Shown here: piece by piece, positions 1 through 11,761 of the stretch
Numbering within the stretch: the first letter of the stretch is position 1
Layout: each line of letters opens with the position of its first letter
Source of the DNA: Takakia lepidozioides
Lineage: Eukaryota; Streptophyta; Takakiopsida; Takakiales; Takakiaceae
Length of the DNA stretch: 60,000 bases
Assembly (NCBI GenBank): GCA_030704615.1
Contig: CM060733.1
Coordinates: 746,001-806,000, forward strand
Direction: 5' to 3'
Program-made: the position numbers and the translations under genes
The notes under the pieces: generated by a model
Told to the model about the DNA's origin: nothing
Seen by the model: the letters and a program-made list of their open reading frames with translations, nothing else
The model's database searches: none

Positions 1-119
1 ATGCATGTGATATTGCATGTTTTGTATGATTTCCATTGTCACTTTCACGACAAAATAGACGTGTAAGAATTTGTGGGTGGGGATATGTGTAGGACCTGAA
101 GATTCGTCATCTTCTAGAT

Positions 120-2048
120 CCCATGCATATTGAGAAGAATGTTTGCTCGTCCTTTTTTCGTGTTCTTCATGGCACGCCGGCAAAGAAGGGAGTGGCTGCG
201 AAAGGAGATTCTCTCGGTGTTAGAAAGGAACTTGAGGAGCAGGGTCGCATGCCCCATCTATGGGCCGAAGAAAATGGTGTGGACCCAAAGGGTGTTGTAC
301 GGTGGAAGTATAGGCGTGCACCTTGGCAATGGACAAAGGAGGAATACAAGAAAGTGATAGCCACCATAGGAGCTGTCCGAACACCAACTGGTTATGGTCA
401 TCCCTCCGTATGAAGTTCAACGAAGACGGGGTCCATGGTTTGAAGTCTCATGACTACCACAATCTATTGCAAGACATTTGCCCATTGCAGTACGTGGGAC
501 ATTGACTCCCGAGGTTCGCGAGACAGTCTATAGATTGGGAGCATTGTTCCGGTGGATTTGCTCCAAAGAGCTGGAGAAAGCGGACTTTCCACGCATGAAG
601 AAGGAGGCGGCGGTGGTCATGTGTATGTTGGAGATGCACCTTCCTCCCTCCTTCTTTGACATCCAAGTGCACTTGGTAGTGCACTTAGTGGAAAGAGGCT
701 TCGATTGCCGGCCCCGTTCATTCTCGGTGGATGTACTACCTTGAGCGATACATGAAGACTTTGAAAGCACATGTAAGACAAATGGCACACCGGAGGGTAG
801 CATGGCGGAGGGGTATACATTGCAAGAGGCTATGTTCTACTGCATGGAGTACTTGGCAAGGGTGGATAAGGAAGCCCCTCCGATGTGGAAGGAAGATGAG
901 GATGTACGAACCAAGGACATCGTTTTGCCCAAAAATTCAAGAGGGTAAAATTACCATCATGGTGATTAACCAAGCGCATGAGTTCATACTGAAGAACACC
1001 CATCCATACATGAGTGGGAGGCAAGATACAATAACCTTGTTCAGCAACGACAGGAGGAGACGGTTGCGTGGAGGCGGAACCATGCAAGGGCGACTACACG
1101 CGCTCCGCGAGCAAGGCCGGCGTAGGAATGTGCCTTCACAAGAAATTGCCCATGGAATTGTAGCCTCTAGTTCATTCCGCCATTGGCTTCGGACTGAAGT
1201 AGAGGGTAGCATTGCGAAAGGTGAGGTGGTTTCAGATTTGGTGCAAGACATTGCAAGGGGCCCCTCTCAATTTGCGACCTCATACACGGCGGTTTGGGTT
1301 CATGGTCGTCATTTCCGCATTCGTGCTCTTGACATGAAGCGCAAAACAACGTTTGATTCTGGCTTGTGTGCCCTCATATTGGCAAGACTTCGTGTGGGGC
1401 AGGGGAGATACACGACCTACCATGAGCACATTCAACTACTTTGGAGAGCTTGAGAGCATACTCCAACTTCAGTATACAAGGCACCAGCCTCTTATCTTCA
1501 AGGCAAGGTGATTCCAGCCACATCTTGTGGGGCCATCCGCAACAATAGTAGAAGACGAGTGTGGTTTCATGCGCGTCAATACAGATAAGCTCGAGTCTAC
1601 TCATCGTCCCTCTGATGAGCCTTTTTCATGGCCTTCAGACATGGAGCAAGTTTTCTTCTCCGGATTAGGAAATTGGAAGGTGGTTGTGCATGCTCAGCCA
1701 AGAGGAAGACGTATCTATCATGGTCGGGGATCTACATGGGGCGAGGCAAATGCGGAGGAGGAAGAGACTGGTCATGATGACGCTGATGTTGGCCGAGGTT
1801 GGATAGAGGGGGTACAAGAGAATGATGACGCCCCGGACAATGCATCCCGGACCCTATACGATGAGGCTCCATCAGATGCGGATGTTGGAGAAGAAGATGA
1901 AGACATGGTCATTGAAACCGAGGTGGAAGATGATTCAGATGTGCCTTTTGGTGACCAGGCCATTTATGACAATGACTCTGATGAGCAAGAAGACTTGCAG
2001 CTTGATGATGACGAAGAAGCTCCGGATGATGATGTTCAAGTCGATTAG
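120..2048 (+). pseudogene. CACTA (En/Spm-type) TNPD-like transposase, decayed
   Basis: Several short frames together read as the C-terminal half of a plant CACTA transposase. The opening piece begins MHIEKNV, the family hallmark. It is followed by GLKSHDYHNLLQ, then LPIAVRGTLTPEVRE and PPSFFDIQVHLVVHLVE, which match the DUF4218 segment, then YYLERYMKTLKAHVR with PEGSMAEGY in a neighbouring frame. A last frame (1527-2048) has the DUF4216-like stretch ending QVFFSGLGNWKVVVHAQPRGR and a very acidic D/E-rich tail. Breaks are visible near 410, 478, 694 and 790, so no full protein can be made. The N-terminal half is outside the window or lost. The family assignment is firm; which element it belonged to is inferred from the GTCGCA-rich end downstream. 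Confidence 0.8.
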
Positions 2049-2181
2049 ACACGTAATCAAAGCTACATAATAATTCTCGCACATAATTGTACCCATCCCT
2101 TTGATTGATTGTACATGTACATGCATGTAGCATATTTCTATGATTGATTAATGAAAAATCCATGAAAAAAATCATTTGTAG

Positions 2182-2568
2182 GTGTGGCGATCTATGAATG
2201 ATTTTAGTGAAGTTGTGACTCGAAAAAAGACTCTAGGATTGTTGAGTTTTTGTACGAGGGCAAGAATGTTAGAAGACATGGTTCTTGTTCTACAAGTGTT
2301 GACCAAGACTTACCCCTGGAAACCCTTCAATCGATTTGGTTACCATGATATCGATGCAACAAAAAGAATCTTCGAAATTGGTGTGAAAGACAATAATATT
2401 GCAAAAGCCATTGCCAAAGCAATCTACCCTCAACCCTCTAATCCCATGGCCCTTCTCTTTTCCTTTCCTAGTGTCCCCACCCCCTCTTCTTGCCCTTTGT
2501 CTTTAATAATAAGGCCGCTCGGGTTGATCACGGTCTCCCACATGCAAGATAGACCTATTATATTGTAG
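2182..2568 (+). CDS. Unrecognised 128-residue ORF downstream of the CACTA transposase
   Basis: The frame is open and runs from an ATG inside a TTG/ATG-rich stretch. The first 85 residues (around RKKTLGLLSFCTRARMLEDM and PWKPFNRFGYHDIDATKRIF) look protein-like. The end turns into a proline/serine-rich low-complexity tail. I recognise no domain. CACTA elements often carry a second DNA-binding protein (TNPA) next to TNPD, so this could be part of one, but nothing in the sequence proves that. It may also be a chance ORF. Confidence 0.25.
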   Translation: MWRSMNDFSEVVTRKKTLGLLSFCTRARMLEDMVLVLQVLTKTYPWKPFNRFGYHDIDATKRIFEIGVKDNNIAKAIAKAIYPQPSNPMALLFSFPSVPTPSSCPLSLIIRPLGLITVSHMQDRPIIL

Positions 2569-2639
2569 CACAGAAGGAGGACTAAAAAGATTTGCAACAA
2601 TGGATCCATTCAGGTTGGCCTCTGCTATGACCTTTGCAA

Positions 2640-3581
2640 AGACACAGAAAAGAAAATCTTGCGATTCCCCGCCGTCGCAGACCTGTTGGGGCATCGTTAT
2701 GCCGTCGCAATACCGTCGCAAGGCGACCCCTAGAGGTCGCAACCCCCTGCATTTACAATATCTATGATTGCGGATTTTTCCTACGCAATGATTTTTGTTT
2801 TAGCTCTATTTTGTTCTGTGAATGCAAACCCCATACCACTACATCCATGGAAAAAATTGGACCAAACAAAAATAAAAAAAACAGAGTTTCCTTCACTCAC
2901 TATTGCGGAACTCTCTATGGAGAGTGCATGAAGTTGAAAAGAACTCAACTTTGGAGTGCAAATGAGGGAAGAAAATATGGTTTTCAGTCCAAATGATGTT
3001 TGTTCACTCCCAAAATGTGCACACGCATTGCAAACGCTGTCATTAAGCATATGGTCCAATAGTTTGCACGGATGTAGTGGTGCAAGGGTTGAATTCACAG
3101 AACAAAACACAGCAAAAAAAAAAATATTATGTAGCAGCAATCCCCAATCCTAGACCCCCATGCAAGAGGGCACTTGCGACGCCCCAGCAGGCCTGCGACT
3201 ACGGGGAATCGCAACGTCGCCATTGTGGCATTGCTGCGACGTTGGAATGTCGCAATCCCCAGCGCAAGCTGGCTCGGCCCTCCCCACGCGCCTAAGTGTG
3301 AGGGGTGTTGTTGCGATTTCCGGGCGTCGCAGCCTTGCGGGAGCGTCGCAGAGGGCACGTGCGACGCCCGGGCGTCGCAACCCCCAGCTTGCTGGCGGGT
3401 CATGCCCCAACTGCAGCGACGTACCTGAATCGCAAGCTGGCGAAGCGTCACCAGAACGGCGTTGCAGCGACGCGCCGATGTCGCTATTTCTGGGCCGAGC
3501 GCCTACGCAGCCGCAAGAGGGTCGTCGCGTCTGGCGCGCTCGGGGTCCCGGCGTCGCTAACCCCCCCTAAACGTAGTAGTG
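2640..3581. repeat. GTCGCA-rich large inverted repeat, probable CACTA subterminal region and terminus
   Basis: Dozens of copies of GTCGCA or TGCGAC, many as GTCGCAA, fill 2640-2750 (arm 1) and 3155-3560 (arm 2) on opposite strands. Between them about 75-bp inverted arms (about 2790-2863 and about 3050-3130) both contain TTTTGTTCTGTGAAT and CACTACATCC, so the block can fold on itself. The block ends at 3581 with GTAGTAGTG, whose reverse complement CACTACTACG is a CACTA-type terminus. CACTA elements carry dense subterminal motifs bound by their own protein, so this is probably the right end of the element whose transposase lies at 120-2048. The left end is not visible. Confidence 0.55.
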
Positions 3582-3589
3582 TCTGCTGA

Positions 3590-4060
3590 CGTAAAAGCCT
3601 AATTAGTTGTGACATAGAAGTCATGTCTGCCATCCATGTCAGCGGCTGTGCAAGAGTGACACGTGCTTGACACAGAAAATGACACGTGGCAAAATGTTCG
3701 GTCTCCATGACTGTGAACTATGACTACGGGCGTGCTAATCCAGTTGCAGCACGTGGGCGTTGCAGTTTTTACACATGGTCCCTCACAAGATTGACATGTG
3801 TCATGATGGGTGTTTTAAGATGTATTTCTACACATTTGTATTTCTGCCACGTGGAGCATTACTATTGGAGAGTGAAAATAAATACAGTCATTATTATGAC
3901 TATGGTAGAAGTCGTATATACATACATATATAATGAACACCTGGATAGAGGCCCTGGAAATTTTATTATATAAAAGGGACGAGAAGTACATAAGGAAAAA
4001 AATAACCTCAAACCTAGGAAGGCCCTGCTTCAAGACCAGAGGCAAAAAGCTGCAAGAGAA
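3590..4060. other. Unassigned, with ACACGTGGCA-type motifs
   Basis: No credible gene is visible. The stretch holds two GACACGTGG(C) motifs near 3660-3690 and several ATGACTA / AGTCAT motifs. These also occur in the repeat blocks at 17.3 and 25.6 kb, so this is probably remnant transposon sequence. The 3' part is AT-rich. Confidence 0.3.
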
Positions 4061-4343
4061 GTATTAAAAACTAAGCAAGGAGAGTGCACCAAAGACTAAG
4101 AGCCAGGGCCAAGGAGGTAGAGGCCAGGCTGCGCAATGCAGCCCAGCACAAAAGTGCCAGAAGAGGCATTGTGGACTCTCTCTCTTGATCCTCTTCCAGA
4201 AGCTGTGGTCATGGTTGAGGTGCCCAATTTTATCAACTGTGCCGCTGCAGCTGCTGCCTTTAGTTGACCATCTACCCATGCATGTTTCTTGTAGCTATTG
4301 ATCCACAAGGAATCATATGTAATCTTGTGCTTGGAAATCTGTG

Positions 4344-4685
4344 CCCACACTCTACCCCTGCTCCTTCAGCTATCTATGCCTTTGCACAAATCATGCATAC
4401 ATCATTGCCTTGCTGCTAGCAACTGACAATGATAGCCTAGATTTGTTCTACGAAACACCCAACTCAACTTATTACACTAGTTCCTATGCTCAATTGCATC
4501 TGCTACTCTCTGGACCCACACTCTATCCCCGCTCCTTCAGCTATCCAATATGCCTCTGCACAAATCATGCATTCATCCTTGCCTTGCTAGCATCTGACAA
4601 TGACACCCTATATTTGTTCTAGGAAACATCCAACTCAGCTTATCACACTAGTTCCTATGTTGAATTGAGTTTGCTACTCTCTGTA
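4344..4685. repeat. Tandem duplication, two units of about 171 bp
   Basis: Two adjacent units begin CCCACACTCTA at 4344 and at 4515. Both continue through CTCCTTCAGCTATC, ATGCCTTTGCACAAATCATGC-like text and ACACTAGTTCCTATG before ending at TTGCTACTCTCTG. Differences are scattered substitutions. No coding function is visible. Confidence 0.7.
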
Positions 4686-4859
4686 ATCCAACAAGCATTC
4701 ACCTTTTTGCCTCGATTGTCCCACCATTGACTGGGGTCAGAAAAGTATTCATTCCACAGCTCCTCCTCGTCTCTGGTACCTGTAAATCTGGATACTTTCA
4801 TGTTGTCACATTGGCAATATCATGTCAAAGTCACTCCAAACTATTTAAGGTTCAGTCAA

Positions 4860-5490
4860 CCAGCTAACTTGCAGAATTCAACATGAAAATTTAGGGCCGA
4901 AAAACAGGGTGAAATGTGTTGAACAAGGTACCTTGATTAGCAGTGTCTGATTTTATCAATTGTGTCGCTGCTTCCGCAGCTTCCAGTTGACCATCTACCC
5001 ATGCAGGACCTATGATGGACCTCTGTGCCCTTTCCCAGAGCTGCCAGGCTCGCATTGGGCAAACATGTCCACCTGGGCATAGTTCAAATGACATCTGGTA
5101 CAATTCCAGCTTTGACATTGACACCATGGACCTCTGCTCCATTTTCCAAGGCTGCTTGGCTCGCATTTGGCATAGATGTCCACCAGAGCAGAGTTCAGAA
5201 TGACATCTGGTACATTTCAGCTTTGACAATATCACCGTGGACCTATGCGTCCATTCCACAGCTGTCAGACTCACATTTGGCATACATGTCACCAAGGCAG
5301 TGTTCAAAATCAGATTTGGTGTACAGTTCCAGCTTTGACAATGTCACCATGGACCTCTACTCCCTTTTCCAGGGCTGCCAGGCCCGCCTAAACTTGTGTT
5401 CAGAATCACATATGGTACGTTCCAGCTAATTTGACGATGTCACCATGGCCTTTGCTCTCTTTTCCAGGGCTGTTAGGCTCACATTTGGCA
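4860..5490 (-). pseudogene. PPR-gene remnant expanded into tandem units of about 110 bp
   Basis: Five units with near-identical starts (about 5014, 5127, 5233, 5350, 5445 on the + strand, each near GGACCTCTG) read on the minus strand as fragments of one PPR L-type motif: EVH-G-DIVKAE-x-YQM, then a degraded copy of the VDMYAKCG region. The spacing is close to one PPR motif (35-36 codons). The flank at 4863-4925 is shared with 24604-24685, next to the other PPR remnant, so both come from one family. Frames are broken throughout. The tandem expansion of a sub-motif is unusual and argues against a working protein. Confidence 0.6.
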
Positions 5491-5689
5491 TACATGGATT
5501 TTTATTCCCATAATTCCTTAGTAAAAGTAGCTGACCCATTTTCCAGGTCGAAATCTGGCGATTTTTCGCCAGATTAAAAAACACTGAGGTGAACATAAAT
5601 TCAATTCAAATTGTAATTGAATTAGCAATGAGTATGGCTGGATTGCTATTTGAATATGGCTGGATTGCTTACCCTTTTTTAGGGATATT

Positions 5690-6900
5690 GGTTTTTTCTT
5701 GGTATCTTAGAGTGAGATCCCACGGTCTACAGGGGTTCCGAATGATAGCAAATCGGCCTTGCAACACACCAAATGCCCTCTCTACATGTTTGCGGGCAGA
5801 TTCCTGCAGCATAGCAAAATGTTGTCTCCTCTCATCCTCAGGCTCATGGAACGTTTGGACAAAGCACGACCATGGATGGTAGATACCATCTGCAAAAAGT
5901 AATATCGAGGATAGACATTGCCCATGATAGTGAAGCTGACATCAATGGCAGAACCCCTCAACAAATCTGCAACTAGCAGCGAACAATCAAGAACATTGAT
6001 ATCATTGTTCCTGCCAGGTAATCCAAAGAAAGCATGCCAAATCCACAAGTCCTGGGAAGCTATAGCCTCAAAAATGATGCTCATATTGCCATCCTTGTCC
6101 TGGTATTGATGTTGCCAGACCACAAGGCAATTCTTCCATTGATAATGCATGCAGTCAATATAAGCGAACATACCAAGAAAGCCTCTGTCACTGTTGATTT
6201 TCATCTGTTTTGTCGGAAGCAGTGCGCTGACGAAGGTACATAGCCTCAAAGCAAATGCGAATTCCAAAAGCAAAAGTGTTTCATGGCCTGCATAGCAATG
6301 CTCTCTGCCAATCTGCAATACTCATATGTGGCATTGGCAGTCACACCATAGGCAAGCATTCGCAATGCAGCAGTACATTTTTGAATGCTAGAGAAATCCA
6401 TGATACCACACCCATCAATCATCTGCTGAAAGTAAGCATCATGTGCAACAAAGAGTGTCCCTGATCTTCACAAATAACCCTCGTTGCATCCGGTAACGCC
6501 GCCTGAAAACCCGTTCATCATACATAGATGTAGGCAAAAAATAATCTTGATATATCCTCTCATGGCCCTGCTACCTTTGCCTTTGTACATTGGGGGCCTT
6601 CCCCAATCTCGAACCACCTCTACGCTTGGGTTCTGGCTCATCAAAGGCAGAAGTAGCTTCATTTAACAACATATGCATGAAGTAATCATCTTGTTTGTCT
6701 TCTTCTAACTCTTCCCTAATGACAGCTTCTAATTTGTCATTCACCTCACACCTCCAGTCATCCATACCTGCAAATACTGTGTAGAAATTGAAAGCACAAT
6801 GGTACAAAGGTGAGCCATGTAGGGAAAGCAGGGATGACGAAGGTTGAAAAATGCTAGACTCAAGAGCTGCGACGGGGATGATGAAGGCAGGCGGCCGGTG
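5690..6900 (-). pseudogene. PIF/Harbinger-type DDE transposase, decayed
   Basis: Read on the minus strand, the order is correct for a plant Harbinger transposase (DDE_4 family). An N-terminal piece (6571-6780) ends in RRGGSRLGKAPNVQRQR. YGVTANATYEYCRLAESIA follows near 6300-6350. The catalytic core includes AYIDCMHYQWKNC, AIASQDLWIWHAFFGLPG and NNDINVLDCS, with Asp residues of the DDE triad present. Near 5790 a further frame gives VERAFGVLQGRFAIIRNPC. A stop or frameshift separates the pieces near 6240 and 5800, and the very C-terminus is missing. It is a dead element copy. Confidence 0.85.
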
Positions 6901-6989
6901 GGGAACATGGTCGAGGAGCGTATGAGAATGTCGCCGGGAACTCCAGCAAGGCGGGAACATATGATACAGGGGTGTAACGAGGGGCAAGG

Positions 6990-8050
6990 GTGTTGCTACG
7001 AGCAGCCGACCCCTTCACACACCTTTCGAGGGTCCTAAACCAACCCCTTCAAAATAGCCATAGAGAGACCATTTCAATGAGAAGGGTGGGGATGCTCTAA
7101 GCTGTATAGAGTATATCACAAGCGAAGTATAATGACACTCCACCATTGTCTACTAAATGCAAGGATGGGCCTGACATGTTCATGATGATAAAGTAGGGTA
7201 GAAGCACCATTCATGGCTCATGTGCCCCATAGTGGCGCTCAAAAGTGCGCCCATGGTGCAAGAATGTATGCCCAGTTTTGGGAACGTGTCAGGTGGGGTG
7301 CGCCATGATAGGCCAGCAAGCTTACCCAAAGAGGAATCAACTACAATACACCATTCATGAAATCATTTTACACTCAAATTATACTAGGTAGATGAACTTT
7401 ACTGAAAACTGTTCCAACTACAAAATGTTGGGGCTCATCAAGAGCTTTCCAATGGTATCTTTATTTCCTAAAATGGTTAAAATGGTTAAAATCCAAGGTA
7501 CCAAACGAGCAATATATCTTTTGCGCCATGATGGGCCCACTTGTTTTACCCTTAAATTGCTATAGATAGATGTCCTCTAATGAAAATTGCTCCAACTACA
7601 AAAAGATGGGCCACGTTAAGCGCTTTCCAATGGTATTTTTGGTTTGTTTTTTGGTTACCATCTCAGGTAGAAAAGATATTAATGAGATATGAATGAGGAA
7701 CAAGGTTCGCCAGAGGCTGACTGTCATTGACATCCTCTACTTCTATCCACTTTTAATAGCAGATAAAGTCAGAATCTCGTTTAACTTAACTAAGAAAAGT
7801 TGTGTTATCTTAAGAGCTTTCTGTTAAGGTATTACATGATCTCATAGGTTAAAAGCACAAAAAGTTATTATATTTACCCATTTTTCTGCGCCATGAAGAG
7901 TGCTTTTACCCTAGATTCCAAAGCAAGGGGATTATGGGGCATCACACGGCTGTCACATTTCGACATTTCTTAACGACGACCTGATCGCTGACGCCATTAG
8001 TTACTGGAGGACGAAGGTCGTTAAGGTGTGATGTTCATTTCCGTTTTTGT
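6990..8050. other. No gene seen; three degenerate tandem units of about 180 bp
   Basis: There is no protein-like ORF. Between 7340 and 7850 a degenerate unit recurs. TCCAACTACAAAA followed about 30 bp later by AGAGCTTTCCAATGGTAT occurs at 7413, again at 7591 with a few changes, and a weaker copy ends with AGAGCTTTCTG near 7815. The rest shows nothing I can name. Confidence 0.45.
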
Positions 8051-8099
8051 TTGTGGCTTTGACTGAGGTGCTTGGTGGCTTGTCGACAAACGACTATGA

Positions 8100-8460
8100 G
8101 AGGGTGCCACGTGTTCTCGTCACTTGCGAACTCAGATTATATTTGGAAGATTCCAGGAACTGAAAAGTGGGGCGGGTGCCGGGACTCAACCTTAGGCCGG
8201 CGACACCCCGGCCTGTATGCCGGCGAACTTGTCAGATCCCGAGGCTGCTCCGTCCACTATAAAAGCTGGCCAGGTTTTGTTGTATGTACCCAGTCTCTGA
8301 GGAGATTTGCAAATGTGCGTGGGAGTGGGGCAGGGAGCGAGAGAGAGAGAGAGAGGTGAAGGTTTTATGTCATGTCATGTAGAAGGAAATTAGGAGAGCT
8401 ATTAGTGTAGTGTGCTGTGTGTGTCTGTGTGAGAGAGAGAGAGAGAGAGAGAGTTGGCTC
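8100..8460 (+). promoter_or_regulatory. Possible plant-type promoter and GA-rich leader
   Basis: A G-box core (CACGTG, near 8108) is followed by ACTATAAAAG (8256-8265), which looks like a TATA box. Some 70-90 bp further come two (GA)n tracts (about 8337-8357 and 8430-8452), typical of plant 5' leaders. No convincing protein follows: the ORF at 8544-8765 has no recognisable domain. It could drive a non-coding transcript or be the LTR of a dead element. Confidence 0.3.
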
Positions 8461-11100
8461 TTTGTCCAGAGCCGACCAGATATCAGTCTAGGTGATCGAT
8501 CCAAGGGAACCGGCATCACGGTGCAGCCGAAGGTACAGATCGCTTGAACTGGAGATCCAAATATGACTCACTGGTTCCTAAGGACAGTACAGTCTCTGAC
8601 TTCTCGCAACTTGAGTGCCAGGCAAGTTCGGGCTTCAGCTCTATTGACAGAGGGAGGACGAAGATGTGGGCACTAAGAGATGCGGGACGTCAGACACTGT
8701 CCCTTCCTTTGGATCCTTTAAAGCTGCAAATGCAAGATGAAACAGCAGCATCAGCCATGTACTGAATCCCTTCTAGCAGGAAACTCTGAAGTGTTTGTTG
8801 GGCTTGCGATTACTACTCCGGGGACGGATGTTTCCCTCCATCTGGCTCCCTGAGAACTTCTTTGTCCCCTGGGTTCTACATGAATAGCCTTTTAGAAGAT
8901 GTCTCTGAATCGCAATTTAGGTACAGATTTGGTTCCTCCGTCCAAGTTGTGGAGTATAGGCTTGAACTTATATATGACTTACACATACTAGAATATTGAC
9001 TGCTCACATGTGCAGCGCCGATGAGGAATCCAGTTTCATGGGATTCGAGTATTCTGGAAGTGCGCTACTAGATCGACATCTTCAGAAGTGTGCAATGGCA
9101 TAGTCCGATTCGCCTACATGGCGTGGCACTTTAGTAGCACAGCCCCTATAGCTAGAATAAAGCGTGGAGTTTCTATCCATTTGTAGCTCAAGTAATGACA
9201 TGTCTTGCAATCACCCGAGGTCAGTTGTTTGCAAGCAGTCTATCACATCGCCATCGAAGCGGTGCAATTCAAGCCAGTTTACAGGCTCGTTACTCTACAA
9301 GGGTTTCGTGCAGTTGAATTGCGAGTTGCCTGAAGTGGGCACAGTCATCTGGGTTCGCCTGCTTCGATTGGAAATAGCAGTGCCTGATATGCAATTTAAG
9401 TTCACCTAATTACTATGTTCACGACTCGAATGATGTGCACGCATGACATGTCAACTCAGCCTCATTTGTGTCTCTGCGAAAATCTATTGTAATCCATCGA
9501 AGCTCTGCAATTTATCCCCTCAGTACTTTAGGACGGTTTTATTGAATCGCAAACCAAAAACCTTTTGTACATACTTCTTGAGAATGATACAGATTTTGCT
9601 GATAGAAGTCGGTGATGAACTGAACGAACTTGGGTCACCGGAGTTTGACCAAACGTCATGTGCTCTCTAAAAAGTAATTTGCAACACCAAAAATGGAGAC
9701 CCTCAACACCTCTCCATTACTTGAAAGGAATCATTTATCTGCTTCATGAATACGTCACTGGGACATAGAGCGAATGAAACCAGCTCTCACCTCCATATTT
9801 TCGCATAAGGCACTTCCGCTGGCGTTCCTGCGTGCTCCCATCGTTATGTACATTCCCAGAACGTGATGCCCCCATGAGTATGATTAGAAACAACTTAGTT
9901 AACCATATTTACTGGAATTCTCCTTGATTTCTCTAGACAGTTGACATGATTGAAAATTCCCTCGCAATCTCGACAGCAGAAGAATAAGATAGATATTAAC
10001 GGTTAGAAGAAATTTTCCAGCATACACAAACCGTACTGAAAACCGTTCGTAACGTATTTTTCTAATACAAAATGTTACCCTTTCGTTTACATCGGGAAAT
10101 GGCAGCGGTGCAAGTAGTGGGCATTCGATGACCCGCATGAGGCTTTGTGCGGCTGTCCCACCACGACGGCCCGAATGTTGGTGGTGAACAATAGCACTGA
10201 TGCACTATGAACCGCGCCAAATGGCATGTACAAGAGTGAGGTTTTGATATGGAAACAGATAAGATTTAAAAATGTCACTGATCTCCACTTGATCCGCTTG
10301 CCAGCGACACGCAGTGCGGTGAGTCAACGATTTCACTTCAGCAGCCTTGGACACTGGAAAGTTATACACGCATGAGAGGATAAGTTATATTTGTGCAGGG
10401 CAGGTGGGACCCCGAGCTCCTATTTCGCAGGAAGGTCCATATCTACACATGGTCAACAGCTCAAAATCATCCTGCCTTTCTGCCCTTCAGCTCAGCGGCG
10501 CCCAGCGACTTGAAGGCAACAAGGAAGGGTCCACGATGAAGCAATCACACGATTCTCGCCGAGCAATTCTGGCCCTCTCAGTTTTCTAGACACGCCCGAG
10601 TTTGTCAGTTTCCGAGTCCTCACTCTGCTGGCCTCACGATTCTCCAGCGTGCCCCTCACCTGTCCGCCCGCGCTCCACTCGAGAGTATCCATGGATGGAA
10701 GATTTGAAATTGGATGGACGTCGTTCATCGTTAGCTTGACCTGGTGGAGATTGACCTCAGGTGAACAGAAGATGGATGAGTCTCGAGCGCAACGTCATCC
10801 ATGATAAACTCTTTTTTGAGAGATATGGTTTTTATTTTATCATTTTGTTTTTTTTTTAATAAAAGGGGATGGAAGCCCTGTTGCTCAAATTAAAAAAGGA
10901 TGCGGGAATAACCCCACTCAAGCCATGAGGTGAAACTTGAATCTTGGGAACCTCCCAAGCCACCGAGTGGCCTTTATTTTATTTTTATTTTATCATTATA
11001 AGCTTTGACTTCAAAACTACAAAATTGTTGTACTACACTCTACCATCTTACGCGTGGGGAGTAGAGACAAAATAACACATATAATAGATATGGGAATAAT
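8460..11100. other. Unassigned intergenic DNA
   Basis: Only short, domain-free ORFs are present on either strand. From 10840 to 11090 the sequence is AT-rich with T and A runs, probably the edge of the retroelement fragment that follows. I see no RNA gene, satellite or intact repeat here. Confidence 0.4.
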
Positions 11101-11121
11101 TACCTCACTGCAAAAAGACAT

Positions 11122-11290
11122 TTGGGCTTGCTATCCGTTGAGGTGGAGAACTTCATGAGAGTGAGAGCACGGGTTAATTGGTTTATGAAAGGGGAAAAGA
11201 TGAACGCCCATTTTTTCCTCAAGACTAGGCAACGGAGGGAGGCTACGCAGATCAGCTCTATCTCAAGTTCCAATGGTGAGAAGATTGTCA
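11122..11290 (+). pseudogene. L1-like LINE ORF2 fragment
   Basis: The reading frame carries RARVNWFMKGEKMNAHFFLKT followed by RQRREATQISSISSSNGE. This matches the conserved linker between endonuclease and reverse transcriptase in plant L1-type LINEs (pattern R-x-W-x-x-x-G-D/E-x-N-x-x-F-F-H/L). Similarity fades after about 11290, and no reverse-transcriptase core follows. It is a small dead fragment. Confidence 0.55.
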
Positions 11291-11410
11291 AACCTAAAAA
11301 GACCTCTTGTCTTCAACGACCGAAGCAGCAGTCCCGGGCGTCACATATGACCCAAGGGACTTTCGCCGAGGCTCTCCAAGTACTCTGTATTAACAAGGAC
11401 GCACTCTCCA

Positions 11411-11761
11411 CTAGCTGATATGAGCCGTCTCATCACGGTTTTGGAAAGAATATTTCACCAACTTCCCTTTCAGATCGTAAACCTCTTTCTCCAAAAAGAT
11501 GGAGCCATTCTGCAGCTGAAAACGGGTAGCCAAGACATGTTCCAGAACAATTGCAAATCCATTGTCAAGGACTTCCTGGGAGAACGGCACTGGTTTGTCG
11601 TCTGAGAAGAACTCCGCTTCAGAGGAAGCCATCTTCCTTCCTCGAGTATGTTTGTACCTTGCTATCGCAGATCTAGTGTAAATCGGTTTACTGCTGTCTC
11701 CAACACAGTTGAAGAATGAGCAGAGCATATGGCGGAGGAAGCTCAGATAACGACTGTGCAT
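11411..11761 (-). CDS. Unrecognised minus-strand ORF of 116 residues
   Basis: Read from its internal Met (MASSEAEFFSDDKPVPFSQE), the last 73 residues look like a plausible small protein or terminal exon. No motif is recognised, and neither a membrane segment nor a signal peptide is evident. It has no obvious partner, and 11.76-12.38 kb is otherwise empty. It may equally be a chance ORF. Confidence 0.2.
   Translation of the reverse strand: MHSRYLSFLRHMLCSFFNCVGDSSKPIYTRSAIARYKHTRGRKMASSEAEFFSDDKPVPFSQEVLDNGFAIVLEHVLATRFQLQNGSIFLEKEVYDLKGKLVKYSFQNRDETAHIS

Noticed and set aside
4891-5307. 138-residue minus-strand ORF rich in Cys and Met as a possible novel protein
   Set aside because: It is a shifted reading of the tandem PPR-derived units; the correct PPR wording lies in another frame.
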